Source: Fallopia convolvulus (lineage: Eukaryota; Streptophyta; Magnoliopsida; Caryophyllales; Polygonaceae). From it: a DNA stretch of 64,000 bases. The translations under genes were made by a program, and so were the position numbers. Positions 23,000 to 34,854 of this stretch are shown in pieces (the stretch's first letter is position 1; each line of letters starts with the position of its first letter). The notes beneath the pieces were generated by a model. The model saw only the letters and a list, made by a program, of their open reading frames with translations. It ran no database searches and was not told the DNA's origin. The DNA lies in NCBI GenBank assembly GCA_964016875.1, contig OZ024728.1, positions 27,017,328 through 27,081,327 of the forward strand, read 5' to 3'.

Positions 23000-24290
23000 G
23001 GACGAAGACCCCTGCAAAAGTCATTCGTTGATGGTGGCAGCTGCGCTTACCGAAGGATGTTTCCAGGCAAGTGACGACATCACCATCTTTGGACTCGAGT
23101 TCATACGCGCCTTGACCGAAGACCCTGGTTATCTTGTACGACCCTTCCCATGCTGGGGCTATCTTGCTTGACTTGGTTTCATGGGTAATTTGAAAGACTT
23201 TTCGTAGTACCCAGTCGCCAACTCGGAAAGTCCGAATCCTAACGTTTTGGTTGTAGCTTCAGACGATATGTTGCTGGTGTCTAGCTAGGCGTAGTCGGGC
23301 CTGGTCACGAAGCTCGTCAGAAGTATCCCGATCGGCTGAAAACTCCAAACAATTTTGTTCATCAGTCAAGAAGCTGGCGCGAGCTGTGTGGATGAGAATC
23401 TCGGCGGGAATGACCACTTCACACCCGTGCGTTAATGAGAAAGGAGATTGATCGGTTGCTACCTTAGGCGTTGTTCGATCGGCCCATAGGACGTAGGGTA
23501 GTTCGTCGGCCCAGTTTTCTTTGTCTTTCGCGAGTCACTTCTTCGGGTTGTTCACAATCACCTTATTGCTAGCTTCAGCTAGCCTATTAGACTAGGGATA
23601 ACGAGGTGTCGAAGTGACTAAATTGATGTTCTAGTGACTGCAAAATCTCTGGTTCTCTGACTTATGAACTGAGACCCATTGTCACTTACGATCTCTAAAG
23701 GCACCCCGAAACGAAAAAGGACATTTCTAATGATAAAGGAAATCACCTGCTTGTCCTTGATTTCTCGATAAGCCTTGGCTTCAATCCACTTGGAGAAGTG
23801 ATAGGTCATAGCGAGGAAGAAGACCCTTTGTCTGGGTGAAGGGGGTAACTTCCCGACTATGTCCATTCCCCAACGCATGAACGGCCATAGTGTGAGTGTG
23901 GGGTAGAGTGGTTCGGGAGATCGGTGAGCCGTTGGTGCGTGTCGCTGATAGGCGTCGCACTTACGGTAGAAGTCTACAACATCTTGTCTCATAGTGGGCC
24001 AATACCACCATTGACGAAGGTCCTTGTTGAATAGACTTCTTCCTCTTGTATGGTTCACACAATCTCCTTCGTGAAGCTCCTTGAGCAGTTTCTTAACACC
24101 TCCCTTGATCAAGCAACGCTGGAGCGTGCCCACTGCTGACCGGTGGAAGAGTATCCCATTCAAGACTGTAAACTGCGTGGCTCTCATCTTCAGCATCCTA
24201 GCCTCGGCTTTATCTTTCGGAAGCTTCCCTTTGACCAACCAATCCAGGTACGGCTGGGTCCAGGGTTCTTCATTTACTTCCTAGGGAACG
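23000..24290 (-). pseudogene. Tat element C integrase
   Basis: The 206-aa open stretch (24238-23618) has the zinc-domain end (YWPTMRQDVVDFYRKCDAYQ), first catalytic Asp in MRWGMDIVGKLP and second in IVSDNGSQF. The chain continues in other frames to about 23010 with recognisable C-terminal text (RVGDWVLRKVFQ, KIAPAWEGSYKI), including a TGA near 23265. It is out of frame after the second Asp, so the protein is broken. Confidence 0.8.
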
Positions 24291-24424
24291 AGGGAATTTT
24301 CTTCATGACCCGGACTGTCCAGAGATAGATCTAGGCCAAGGTCATTTCGAAAGCTCCGAGCGTCAATATCATCATTGCTCATGAAGACATCTTCGCGTGG
24401 CTTGGACCAGCGACGGAAGACGTC

Positions 24425-25440
24425 TTAGATCTTGCTAAGGGATTTGTCACCATCATCGACACGGGTTCTTCCAATGGCAGGAACCATGATATGAATCATT
24501 GGAATTGCAGGATATTTATCAAGGTCGATGGCCGACGCTAAATGAGCGAGAGAGTCTGCTTGAGCGTTCTGCTCTCTTGGGACTTGTGTGAAAAATATCT
24601 TCTCGAACCAAGGGACCAGACCCTTCACCATTTCCACGTAAGCCTCCATTCTTTCATCCCTGGCTTCATATAACCCCAAGATCTGATTGATTATCAGTAA
24701 TGAATCACAATTGACCTCGATCTACTGTATGGCCAGGTCCTTGGAAAGGGTTAGGCAAAAAATTAAAGCCACATACTCGAATTCATTGTTCGTGAATTCG
24801 AAGGTACATCTCATGGATTGTGCCACCCTATCCCCTTGTGTTGATTTTAGGACTACTCCTATACCCGTTCACCCAATGTTAGAAGTCCCATCTGTGTGAA
24901 GCGTCCATTTGATTGGAGACTTAGCTTCTAGCGTCATCAATTCTGCCGACTCCATTCTTTCTTCTGTGTTAGGGCTAAAATCAACCACAAAGTCGGCCAA
25001 CGCTTGAGATTTCAGCGCAGTTCTAGGCTCATACTGGATGTCGAATCCGCTTAGGTGGATTGCCCATTTGGCCATTCTTCCCGTAAACTCGGGTTTGTGC
25101 ATGACCTTCTTCAAGGGATGCGTGGTTCTCACCACGATCGTGTGTGACTCGAAGTAGGGACAAAGTTTATTGGAGCACATGACCAAGGCTAAGACCAATT
25201 TCTCCAGGGAAGAATAACTAGTTTCAACGGGTAGGAGAGTTCTACTTATGTAATACACAGGCTGCTGCTGCCCATCCTATTCGCGGACCAACACCCTACT
25301 GATGGTTTGCTTGGTGACACCCAGGAACAAGGGTAAAGTTTCTCCTTCTTCCGACTTCGCTAATATTAGAGGATCGGAGAAGTATTTCTCCAACTCCTAG
25401 AAAGCTTCCTCATACTGGGCGGTCCACTGGAAGCACTTGT
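24425..25440 (-). pseudogene. Tat element C RNase H and second (archaeal-type) RNase H
   Basis: The first RNase H ends around 25000 with the YEPRTALKSQALADF signature (ORF 25258-24869). A second RNase H domain then begins at WTLHTDGTSNIG and continues through CDSLLIINQILG to VPREQNAQADSLAHLAS (24679-24425). Two RNase H domains in a row are a known mark of Tat elements and support the assignment. Stops separate the pieces. Confidence 0.8.
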
Positions 25441-28400
25441 TCTTTCTAAACACCTCGTAGAATAGACGGCAGTGATCCGCTGACTTGGAAATATTCAACG
25501 CAACAATTTTCCCGGTGAGCTTTTCGACGTCCTTCACGCATCTCGGACATTTCAGCGATACTATTGCGCGAACCTGTTATGGGTTTGCTTCTATCCCTCT
25601 CTTCGTGACCAAATACCCTAGGAATTTCCCAGATTTTACTCCGAATGTACACTTCTGCGGGTTCAGCTTCATGTTGTATCACTTCAGGATTCCGAAAGCC
25701 TCTTCTAAGTGACGTCGGTGGTCTATAACTTTCTTTGATTTGACAAATATGTCATCTATATACCTCAATAGTATCCCCAATCTGGTTTTGGAACTTTTTA
25801 TTCTCTAGTCTGTGATATGTGGCGCCAGCGTTCCGCAGTCCAAAGGGCATGACTTTGTAAAATTAGGTTCCCTTATTGGTAATGAAAGATGTCTTTGATA
25901 TCCGCCTTTTTAGTTGTGTTTTTAAGGTGTGTTTTTGTGTGTTTGAGTCTTTTTCTTTAGTTTTGTGTTTTGTTTTGAGTCTTTTGTGTAGGTTTTCGTA
26001 TTTTCTTAAGATATGGAGTCTACATAAGCTTTGGTGGTGTTTTATAGGTTTTTAGAAGCTGGTTGAAGCACTTTTTGGGAACAGGAGAAGCGAAGGAAAA
26101 GCACTCAAGTGAAGAGGTGAAGAATCAAGTTAAAGCTAAGAAAGAAGTAGAGAAACTCGTTACAAAGACATAGGAAAAAGAATCAAGTGAAACCGAGGTG
26201 TAATGAACCCGCCACTGAAGTTTTATTCTCAGCTATTTGCAGTACTGAAAAGGGTCGATAACGACCCTATTAGGGTCGATACTGAGATACACATGGTCGG
26301 TAACGAGGTGTTCAACAAAAGAAGTTTGAAGAATTCAGCAGAGTTCTACCGACCCTGATGGGATCGGTACCGAGGCACTCAAGATCGTTAGCGAAGGAAG
26401 AGTCGGCTCAATTAAATGTATTTTTATCCCTTCTTTAGATAGTTTTAAAGGATATATCTTTTAGAGATATATTTCCTTATAGATAGCTTTTGGATAGATT
26501 AGTTTCTCTATAAATACCCTTGTCTAGCACCTTCTTTGAATCATCAATTGCCTTGGAGGGCACGTTAGGGAGGAGAGAAGGGAGAAGATAGAGAGGCCTG
26601 AGAGGGGGATAGAGAGTAGAGAGTAGAGATTGGAGATTGCTTGAAAGACAAGTTTCGTTTTGAATTCAGTTTGTAAGCTTTTCCTTTCTTTATTAATTCA
26701 ATTGCTTTGTTTTAATTATGAATTGTGAGTAGTCTTCTCTCTCTAAGATTGGGGTTAAACCCAACAATGGTTGTGCATGCTTGTTTGTGATCATGATTTG
26801 ATTGTCTTTATTGCATGATTCTATTCTGTTGCTCTTAATCCTTGAACGAAAGTTGAAAGGGAATTTCTCATTCATAGTTGAAGCGAAAGCAGAAACCTTG
26901 AATCAGAATAGCCAATTAGGGTTTTGAAACAAAAGTAGATTAATCCTAGTTGAAGTAGAAAAGATAGATAGTAAGTTTATTGATTGAACGAAAGTTAGTT
27001 GATTTACTTGCTTAGTTGACGAAAGTTAATGCCTTTATGTGATAAAAGCATGATCTTTGTGTTTCATAAGTGTTTGTATGCATAATTGTTGTTGTGGGGA
27101 TACCCTAAACCTTAGAAATCTCTTTCCTTTAATAAAAACTCGTGCTTTTGTTGATTGCTTGCGCTCTAAGTAAGAAAACTTGATACATGACTTTCTCCCG
27201 TGGACGAATCTGACTCCTCTATACACAACAGGGTCTTGACTACAAATTTATTTGTTGTTAAGTAAATCCCTATCAACAATCTTCTCCTGATCGCTTTCTT
27301 CCATCCGGACCTGGTTGTACCCACTGAAGACGCCCATGAAGGTTAATAATTCATGGCCCACCGCGGTGTCTACCAGGGAGTCTATGTGAGGCAACGAAAA
27401 TGAATCCTTGGGACAAGCCTTGTTGAAATCCGTGAAGGCTACGCACATCCTCCATTTACCATTTTTCTTGGGCACGACGACCACATTAGCTATCCACTCT
27501 GGATACTTGATTTCTTTGATCTTGCTAGTCTCCATCAGCTTTCCTACTTCTTCGTCTACTATCTTGTTTCTGTCAGCAACGAATTTCCTTCATTTTTGTT
27601 TTACTGGTGGGTGACTGGGATCCACGTTCATCTTATGTGTTATGACCTCCGGATCGATTCCCACCATGTCCTCGTGGGACCATGCAAAGCATTCTGCATT
27701 TTTACTTAAGAAGTCTACCAGCTCATTTCTCATGGGTGATTCCAAGTCTCTTCCAATCTTTAAGGACCGATTGAGGTCTGATAGGTCTAGGACCACTTCT
27801 TCTACCTGTTCATCTTTCTTTTCTTTTTCTTTTGGAACGGTAGAATCAATGGCTTTCTTTAATTGCTACGCCGACTTCTGACTGGCATTCGGTTTTAGAG
27901 CCGACTTGTAACACTCTCTTGATGTTCTTTGATCTCCACAGATCTCTTGAACCCCCCGGGGCATTGGGAATTTTATCATCTGTTGGTAGGTGGAGGGAAC
28001 GACCCTCATGTCATGGAGCCACGGTCTCCCCATTATCACATTATAGCAAGAAGGACAATCCATGACAGAGTATCTAACTTGGATGTTCACGCCCTTTGCA
28101 TACGTGGGAAGGATGATGTCTCCTACCGTGTGCTTCACTTCTCCACTAAATCCCACAAGTGCGGTCGAGTTCTTCTCCACGTCCTATTCGCTCAACCCCA
28201 TCTCTTTCAGCGCTCCTATCGTCATGAGGTTAGTCGAACTTCTGGTGTCAATGAGAACTCGCTTGACCAAGACGTTCCCTATCAAGAGAGAGATAATGAG
28301 TCCATCAAAGTGTATCACGAGATTGAGGACGTCTCTCTTAATCTGTATGGGATGATGGAAAGAATTTTCTCGTGCGTTCCTCTTGGCTTCCGAGTACGTG

Positions 28401-28550
28401 AGGCCGCACAGGCTGGATCCCCTAGTGATCACGTTTACGACCATGGCGGATACTGGCGACGCAGGCCTTCCCGTGCGTGATGCTTCAACCACATCTGGAG
28501 GGACCTGCGCGTTGGGTGCTACTTCCGTTATCCTTCCTCAAGATACGAGG
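25441..28550 (-). pseudogene. Tat element C protease and reverse transcriptase, split by a solo LTR
   Basis: Protease is seen at 28492-28184 (LIGNVLVKRVLIDTRSSTN; the catalytic D-T-G reads D-T-R, so it is altered). A linker follows at 28180-27590. RT starts near 27535 (YPEWIANVVVVPKKNGKWRMCV, DFNKACPKDSFSLPHID) and stops at the insertion at 27283. It resumes at 25895 with the next RT block, and the catalytic YIDD is readable near 25750. The coding text is continuous when the LTR is ignored. Several frameshifts are present, for example around 25682. Confidence 0.82.
25896..27278 (+). repeat. Solo Athila-type LTR (F) inside element C
   Basis: 1383 bp, starting TGATATCC and ending CTATCAACA. 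Flanks are gtctt (25891-25895) and atctt (27279-27283), a 5-bp duplication with one mismatch. The last 55 bp closely resemble the LTR end of Athila element E (both contain aaatttatttgttgt and end tcaaca). A TATA box tataaata is at 26509-26516. No internal sequence remains, so it probably arose by recombination between two LTRs. Confidence 0.85.
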
Positions 28551-29465
28551 TAGGCCACCTTTCTTCTCAGCGCTACGCACTCTTTAGTTACGTGACCGTA
28601 ATCATCATGGAAATCGCACCATTTGCTCATATCCTTGTTCGGGTAGGGCTTCTCGTTTCTCTTTGGCCATGTGACGCCATGTATCATCAAAGCTATATTC
28701 TTCACGAGTTCCTCGGGGGATATACCCAGGTTATACTCATCATAATTCGGTGGAAATGGCTTGGAGGGTTTAGCTTCAGTGGCGTTTACCTTCACCGCGT
28801 CGGGGTGAGGGCGCCGATATGGTTAATCGCGGCGTTCCTGACGGTGATTTGGCATTGCTTTATATTCCACCCTTTCCCAGACGCTTACGGGCTTCCTTAT
28901 CTTCAGATATTCTTCATATCTTATTTGGTCCAGAGCCTTGGTTTGAACATCTTCAAAATCGTGGCACGGGTGCCGGGTGAGTTCTTTGTAAAGATCTCCA
29001 TCTTGGTTAACCCCCTGACGGAAGGCTTCCATAGCAGTCGACACATCATAGTGCGGGATGGAAATCTTCTCTCGGTTGAATCTGTCCAGGTATTCTCGGG
29101 TGGACTCTTCTGGCTTCTGGATAACCCGGTACAAATCGCTAGACTGCTTCTCGAACCTCCGGCTGCTAGCGAATTGGACCCTAAAGGAATCCATCAAATC
29201 GACAAAGGAACAAATACTTCCTCGAGGAAGATTAACGAACCACTTCAAAGCCGGCCCTGCGAGAGCCGCTCCGAATCCCTTACACATCAACGCTTCACGA
29301 GAGTGATATGTGACGACAATGGGCATCATCTTCTGCTTAAATATAGCTACGTGCTCGTCGGGGTCTCCGTGCCGTCATAAGGGCTCATGCTGGATACCGA
29401 GAACTTTTTTGGTATCTCGACCTGGGCGATGTGAGGAGCGAAGGGTGACTCGTCGTAACCGTCAA
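28538..29465 (-). pseudogene. gag: Tat element C gag, N-terminus deleted
   Basis: The retrotransposon gag core is open at 29329-28823 (FGAALAGPALKWFVNLPRGSI, FRVQFASSRR, REYLDRFNRE), preceded in another frame by the DGYDESPF motif at about 29450. A nucleocapsid-like segment KWCDFHDDYGHVTKEC lies at 28795-28538. The deletion that removed the 5' LTR junction also removed roughly the first 150 residues. Confidence 0.8.
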
Positions 29466-29469
29466 CCGC

Positions 29470-29617
29470 TTCTTTCTCTCGACCACAGCTTTCTTTCTTG
29501 TCCGGATGACCGTTGACTTTTTTTCGATTTCCCTAAGACATCTGCCTTCTTATACAATCCCTCTATCGTTCTTGGGCTAATGTCAGCAATTGAGCCGACT
29601 TGATTTTGGGCCTAACA
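29470..29617 (-). repeat. Remnant of the 5' LTR of element C
   Basis: 148 bp matching 20370-20515 of the 3' LTR, ending cctaaca next to the duplication GTTAC. It joins directly to gag coding at about 29468, marking a deletion of the rest of the LTR, the primer site and the leader. Confidence 0.8.
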
Positions 29618-29834
29618 GTTACTAGTATGTTTCTTTGAATAATGTAAAGCGTGGGAAACAAGTAAATAACTGTATAAACATAACTGTTATGAAAAGTAGT
29701 TACTTGACAGTTATTAGCAGTTAATATAAATATGTATTAAGTTTGTTATTGTAAGATTGATCTGCACTTGTATAAAAGTATGTTACGTGTGTTTTAACAA
29801 TACTCTCTCTAGATTGTAATTCCACATAACTGTT
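29618..29834 (+). repeat. Copia-like LTR fragment, right piece
   Basis: Continuation of the fragment at 20014-20038 after element C. It is AT-rich with repeated aactgttat/agttac blocks and a TATA-like ataaatatg near 29727, the style of short copia LTRs. Element B begins at 29835, so the true end is not visible. Confidence 0.35.
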
Positions 29835-30321
29835 TGTTGGGCCCTAAATTTCTACATCCCATTTCATCGACGGCCCGCGAGTGAAGGAGAAGCGCGGAAA
29901 GCTTGTCTCAGCCCAAGACGACCTAAAAATCTGTTCAGGGAAGACCATGGAGCAGGAAGAGCTAATGGATGGATTGCTGGAGAACATGGCCAACCCCTTT
30001 CGGCATCATGGGTGTTTTGGTGAAAAATCTCACAAAAAGGATCTTTGACACTCCATATCAAGTACGGGGGAATCGATCAAAGCACGAACGAGAAGAATGG
30101 AAAATTATACTGTAGTTCAATTGTTTTTGATTTTGATTTGAGAGCTCAAGTACAACTGTATGATCTTCTAGTTACAATACGTGCCTCTACTGAGTTCCAT
30201 TTCATCTTTTTATCCTATCACCTCTTAGGGGTTTCTATGGTCACTACTCACGATCGCCGAAGTCGTGCCCGACGTCCGGTGTTGCCCCTGCACCGGTTAT
30301 CTTGCTATCTCCAACCGCTCG

Positions 30322-30353
30322 CTCATCCCGAGGGTCAGAGCCCTCGGGATGAG
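30322..30353. other. Perfect 13-bp hairpin at the deletion edge of element A
   Basis: CTCATCCCGAGGG (30322-30334) pairs perfectly with CCCTCGGGATGAG (30341-30353) around a 6-base loop tcagag. It lies where the 3' LTR homology of A ends and the coding remnant downstream of RNase H begins. Confidence 0.85.
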
Positions 30354-30447
30354 GGTCCTCACCGTCGAGCGTCTCTGATTGAGTACATACTCCATCAGCC
30401 CCAACGGGCTTCTGACCGGGTTGCGTTATCTGTTCAGGGGGACACTT

Positions 30448-31030
30448 TTATCTAGAGATTGGTGGATACAACACATGCACCAGCGGGATTGAAGGGAACT
30501 CCTCTGGATCCAAAGTGGGTGCCAGATTTGCTAGTGCATCAGCTTGCGCATTCTCTTCTCTAGGAACTTGTTGGACTGTGAAGGTTTGTAATTCACACAT
30601 GATTTCCTTGACCTTTTCTACGTACACGGCCATCTTGTCGTCTCTAGAAACGAAGGTTCCCAGGATCTGGTTCACGACCAGCAGTGAGTCACATTTTACC
30701 TCCAACTTCTTGACAGACAATTATCAGGCAACTATCAGTCCTAGTATCAGTGCTTCGTATTCAGATTCGTTTTTGGTGGCCTCGAACGTGCACCGTACTG
30801 TCTGAGCTATCTTCTCCCCCCCGGGCGATTTCAGCACAACGCCGATTTCAACTTCACGACCGTTAGAATCCCCATCCGTGTACAAGGTCCAGATCCCAGA
30901 GCTTTTAGTTTCTGTGACGAATGTCTCTTACAGCTTAGCAGTGTCTTCTAGAGTTGGGATGAAATCGGCCATGAAATCTGCCAACGTCTGAGACTTAATT
31001 GTTGTTCATGGTTCGTAAATGATGTTGAAA
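30448..31030 (-). pseudogene. Element A second RNase H
   Basis: The open stretch 30720-30448 contains VKCDSLLVVNQILG and VPREENAQADALANLA, the same segment as in element C. Upstream text to 31030 is readable in broken frames. On the minus strand the frame after the stop near 30445 still looks coding-like towards the LTR. Confidence 0.75.
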
Positions 31031-31149
31031 CCACTCAGGTGGATGGTCGGTAGCTGGTCTCCTTCGTCTTCACGCACCAGCACTCCGTGGATGGTCGCTT
31101 CAATTACCGCCAGGTACAGGAAAAGATTTTCTCCTTCTTCGGGCTTGGA

Positions 31150-32504
31150 TAATAGTTACGGGTTAGCAAAATAATGCTTCAGCCGCTGGAAAGTTGCCTC
31201 ATGAGCGGGTGCCCACTCAAACTTCTTGTTTTTTCGGAGCACATCGTAGAACAATCGACACTTGTCAGACAACTTAGAGATGAAACGATTGAGTGCTGCT
31301 ATTTTTCCTGTCAACTTCTACACGTCTTTAACACACTTGGGCGATATCAGGTTGGCTATGGCCCGTATCTGATTGAGGCTAGCTTCTATCCCACGTTCAG
31401 TCACAATAAAGCCCGGGAAGAGGCCGAATGTCACCACAAATGCACATTTGGACGGGTTGAGGTCCAAATGTGCGGTAGTGGTTCGGAGTCCTTCAGACAG
31501 GCCTTGTTGAGGTCCGTGAAGTCGATGCAAACCATCCACTTGTCGTTTTTCTTGCTCACCACCACGACGATTGCCAACCATTCGGGGTATTTAACTTCAT
31601 TGATTTTGCCAGTCTTAAGCAACTTTTGGACTTCCTCCTCGACAATCAGATTTCTTTCGGGTGCGAACTTTTGCCTCTTCGGCTTTACTACCGGGTGGAA
31701 AGGATAAACATACAGTCGATGGTTGATGACAGAAGGGTCAATCCCCACCATATCCTCGTGCGTCCACACGAAGCAGTTAATGTGTCTCGTTAGGAAGCTG
31801 TTCAACTCGATTTTTGTTTCTAAGGCGAGATCTTGCTCGATCCTCACCGTCTGTAGTGGCATTTGGGCATCAAGGATAACCTTCTCGATTTTCTCAGCCT
31901 CGGGGCCGGTGACGGCGCAGACCCCTTGGCCCTCTTTCATTGCTATGTTGTCTGGGCGATGGTTGCCTTGAGAGCGAATTTGTAACACTCCCTGGACAAC
32001 CGTTGGTCACCTTTGATCTCTTTGATTTCCCAAGGGGAGGGGAACTTGATCGTCTGGTGATAAGAGGAGGGGACCGCCTTCATGTCGTGGATCCATGGAC
32101 GCCCTATGATGATGTTGTAACAAGAAGGGCAGTCCAGCACAGAGAATCTTACTTGCAGGTTGACCCCCTCGTCATAGGTAGGGAGGGTTATCTCGCTGAT
32201 ATGCTGTGTTTTATACAGCATAACTAGGACTTTTTAGTACATCTTTTTATAGTGTTTTAGGCCTCTTAGGAGCATTATTGGAGCATAAGTTTGAAGACGG
32301 GAGGTTTGAAGTTACAACGATTTGAAGAAGTCGAAGTTTGCTGAAGGCCGACTTTCTGAGAATGTCTTCCTCCTTCAGTCCCATTTCCTTGAAAGCATCC
32401 AACGTCATCATGTTAGTATAACTACCTGTGTCGATGAGAATTCTCCTCATCAACACGTTTCCCACTAATAGTGAAATGACCAACCTATCATGGTGAGGGC
32501 CCAC
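31150..32504 (-). pseudogene. Element A protease and internally deleted reverse transcriptase
   Basis: Protease at 32504-32247 keeps a normal catalytic triplet (LLVGNVLMRRILIDTGS). The linker and RT start are at 32221-31500 (THEDMVGIDPSVINH, KYPEWLAIVVVVSKK, DLNKACLKDSEPLPH). The sequence then jumps near 31480 to LNPSKCAFVVTFG and VTERGIEASLNQIRAI. About 100 residues are missing, including the catalytic YxDD motif, so this RT cannot be active. Confidence 0.8.
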
Positions 32505-32513
32505 TAGACCAAG

Positions 32514-34349
32514 TTAGTCCGAGTCGTTGAAGGTGATGGTGTCCCTCGGACGTCCGTCATCATTGCGGACGCTGGCTATCAACCGTCCAACTAGGCGTTC
32601 CCTAGCGTGGCGTTCCCTAGCTTGGCATTTTGCTACCGAGTAGGTGACACCGCATAATTCTGACCCTCTGGAGATGACGTTGACAATCTTAGCATACTCC
32701 GGGGACGAGGGAATGTCCATGGGCTCAAACATGTGCTGGCTAGCTGGGATCCCGGAATATGGAGCGATCTTGGATAGCAAACCTCTTGAGTGGAGGTAGG
32801 CTAGTTCTTTCCTGAGTTCAAAGCATTTGTCTGTTTCATGCTCGTAGTCCTCATGGAAGTCACACCATTTCATCTTGTCCCTTTTTGGATTGGGGTTTTC
32901 CGCCTTCTTGGGCAACCCGATCCTGTCTCCGAACTTCTCGAGACCTTTTACGATTTCTGCATTCCCAAGCTGAGGTTGTACTCATGGACTCTTGGCCGCT
33001 TAGCGGTGTCTTTCTTCCCGCTTGGTTGCTTGACGTCGGTGGTGTGTACCCCAAGCGTCTCTGGCTGGGCCTTTGGGTATGGATGCCCGTGGCGCTCCTT
33101 TCGATGGTCAGGAGCGGCTTTCCTTTGCACCCGATCGAAAACCGAAGAGGCCCGCACAGGAGCCTCATCTTCTTCTAATATGATGTGTGCCAAAGCTTTC
33201 ACTTGGACATCCTCGAAACTATGCCAATGATGCTTCGTGAGTTCTCGATACAGCTCGTTGTCCGGGAGCAAGCCCCTCCGGAAGGCTTTTATCGACCTAG
33301 GGACATCACAAAGTGGGATCCCCAATTTTTGTCGGTTAAAGCGGTTCAAGAATGCCCTCAATGACTCCCCTAGCCTTTGGGCGATTCGGTACAGGTCGTT
33401 GGACTGTTTTACCAGTTTCCTGCTGCTGGCGAACTGCACCCTGAAAGCGTCCACTAGACCGGCGAAAGACCCAATACTCCCTCGGGGTAGGTTTATGAAC
33501 CCGGTTAGGGCCGCACCCATGAGTGCGGTTCCGAACCCTTTGCACATGATTGCCTCCCTTGAATGTCGTGGCACGGAGCTGGTCATCATCTTTTGTTTGA
33601 AGGTGGCTACGTGCTAATCCGAATCTCCTGTCCCATCTTATGCAGGAACCGTCAGGATGGTGAATCTTTTGGAGATATCCACACTGGCGATAGGAGTCGT
33701 GAAAGGAGATTCATCATAACCGTCTGGGGCTTCCTTCTCAATTGAAGGTGGCAGCGCGGGGATCTGAGTGATCTTGTCTTCAATCCCTTTGAGCCGATCT
33801 CTAATGTACTTTAGGAATAGAACTTCCATAAAGGTGTCCGGAGGAGGTACCGGATTTTCGACTCTCGCGCCATACACACGATGATAGACTCTAGTCCCTG
33901 CGGTCCTATTGCCGGACGCCAGGGCGGTGCGCACTCCTAGGAGAGTAGCTGCGGGAGTGACCATTTCTGCCGAGGAGGGCTGGCCCTCGGTTCCAAAGAG
34001 AGGGTTGGACGTTTTCCCCATGTTGAGGCGAGCGGTTGCCTCCCTAATATATAGTTCCAACGGATCGAGGCCCATTTTGTGATGCGGACGCCAAATGTAG
34101 TTGCTCGAGCAGGCGGGCATTCTCCAATGTCAGTTAGGCAATGTGGTCCAGTTGGGTCTGACTGCGATTCATCTGATTGGACATATCCTATTGGAGAGCC
34201 GCGATTTTAGCCGCAAACACGTCTAGAATGCTGCGAAGGTCCTGGACTTCTCCGTTACCGCCTTCCCAAGGACCGCTTGCCAGATTGGCATCGTGGTTTT
34301 CGTCGCCATCTCCTCTGGAGGCAGGGGGTAGTGCATGTGGGTTCGACAT
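32514..34349 (-). pseudogene. gag: Element A gag
   Basis: Gag starts at ATG 34349 (MSNPHALPP), soon after the primer site. The N-terminal third is in 34120-33638 (ends near DGYDESPFTTPIASVDISKRF). The core is 33589-32948 (213 aa; FINLPRGSIGSF, FRVQFASSRKLVKQSNDLYRI, FLNRFNRQKLGIP). A nucleocapsid-like KWCDFHEDYEHETDKC is at 32915-32514. A few frameshifts join these blocks. It is homologous to element B gag, which lies in the opposite direction from 35161. Confidence 0.82.
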
Positions 34350-34399
34350 CTTTGGTGAACGATTTGGGCTTTGATCGAAAAAAACGAAACCGGCTAGGG

Positions 34400-34416
34400 C
34401 CCCACGGTGGGCGCCA
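34400..34416 (-). promoter_or_regulatory. Primer binding site of element A
   Basis: TGGCGCCCACCGTGGGG on the minus strand, three bases after the LTR end. Element B has the same site with one change (TGGTGCCC...) at 35099-35115, supporting one family. I do not assign the tRNA. Confidence 0.7.
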
Positions 34417-34419
34417 AAT

Positions 34420-34849
34420 TGTTTTGGTCCAAAATCTCACGAAAAGGATCTTTGACACTCAATATCAAGTATGGGGCGAAATCTAACTGATGAGCGTGAA
34501 TCGATCAAAGCACGAACGAGAAGAATGGAAAATTATACTGTAGTTTGGTTATTTTTGATTTTGATTTGAGAGCTCAAGTACAACTGTACGATCTTCTGGT
34601 TACAATGCGTGCCTCTACTGAGTTCCATTACATCTTTTTATCCTATCACCTCTTATGGCTTTCTATGGTCACTACCCACGATCGCCGAAGTCGTGCCCCA
34701 TGTCTGGCGTTGCCCCTAACATCGGTTATTTTGCTATCTCCAACCGTTCTCTCTCTCTTAGACGAGAATTGAGCTGGGGCGGGCTTATGAAACCAGTCTT
34801 GTCCTGATGGGCCGAGACGAGCATTGGCTTGAAATGGCTGGGCTCAATA
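34420..34849 (-). repeat. 5' LTR of element A
   Basis: 430 bp. The first 330 bp match 30013-30317 closely, with an 18-20-bp indel near 34480. Its length agrees with the reconstructed B LTR (419 bp) and the C LTR (477 bp). Confidence 0.75.
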
Positions 34850-34854
34850 ATGGG

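Larger units (their letters stand above)
20039..29617 (-). mobile_element. Tat-lineage Ty3/gypsy element C (Ogre/Retand-like)
   Basis: Minus-strand order is gag, protease, RT, RNase H, a second archaeal-type RNase H, integrase, then an oppositely oriented accessory ORF and the 3' LTR; this is the Tat plan. Perfect target duplications GTTAC flank it (20034-20038 and 29618-29622). The 3' LTR is 20039-20515; of the 5' LTR only about 148 bp remain (29470-29617) because a deletion removed the rest, the primer site and the start of gag. A solo LTR (25896-27278) interrupts RT. All genes carry stops or frameshifts. Confidence 0.88.
30013..34849 (-). mobile_element. Tat-lineage element A, inserted in the 5' LTR of B in opposite orientation
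   Basis: The 5' LTR is 34420-34849 and the truncated 3' LTR 30013-30317; both show TGTTTTGG on the plus strand at their left ends. Target duplications ATGGG (30008-30012 and 34850-34854) flank it. The outer end of the 5' LTR reads aata where aaca is expected, a likely C-to-T change. The primer site is at 34400-34416. Gag, protease, part of RT and the second RNase H remain; integrase, any accessory ORF and the U3 part of the 3' LTR are deleted. Confidence 0.8.

Noticed and set aside
28592..29380. 262-codon plus-strand ORF
   Set aside because: It is the reverse complement of element C gag coding, which has clear domain matches on the minus strand.
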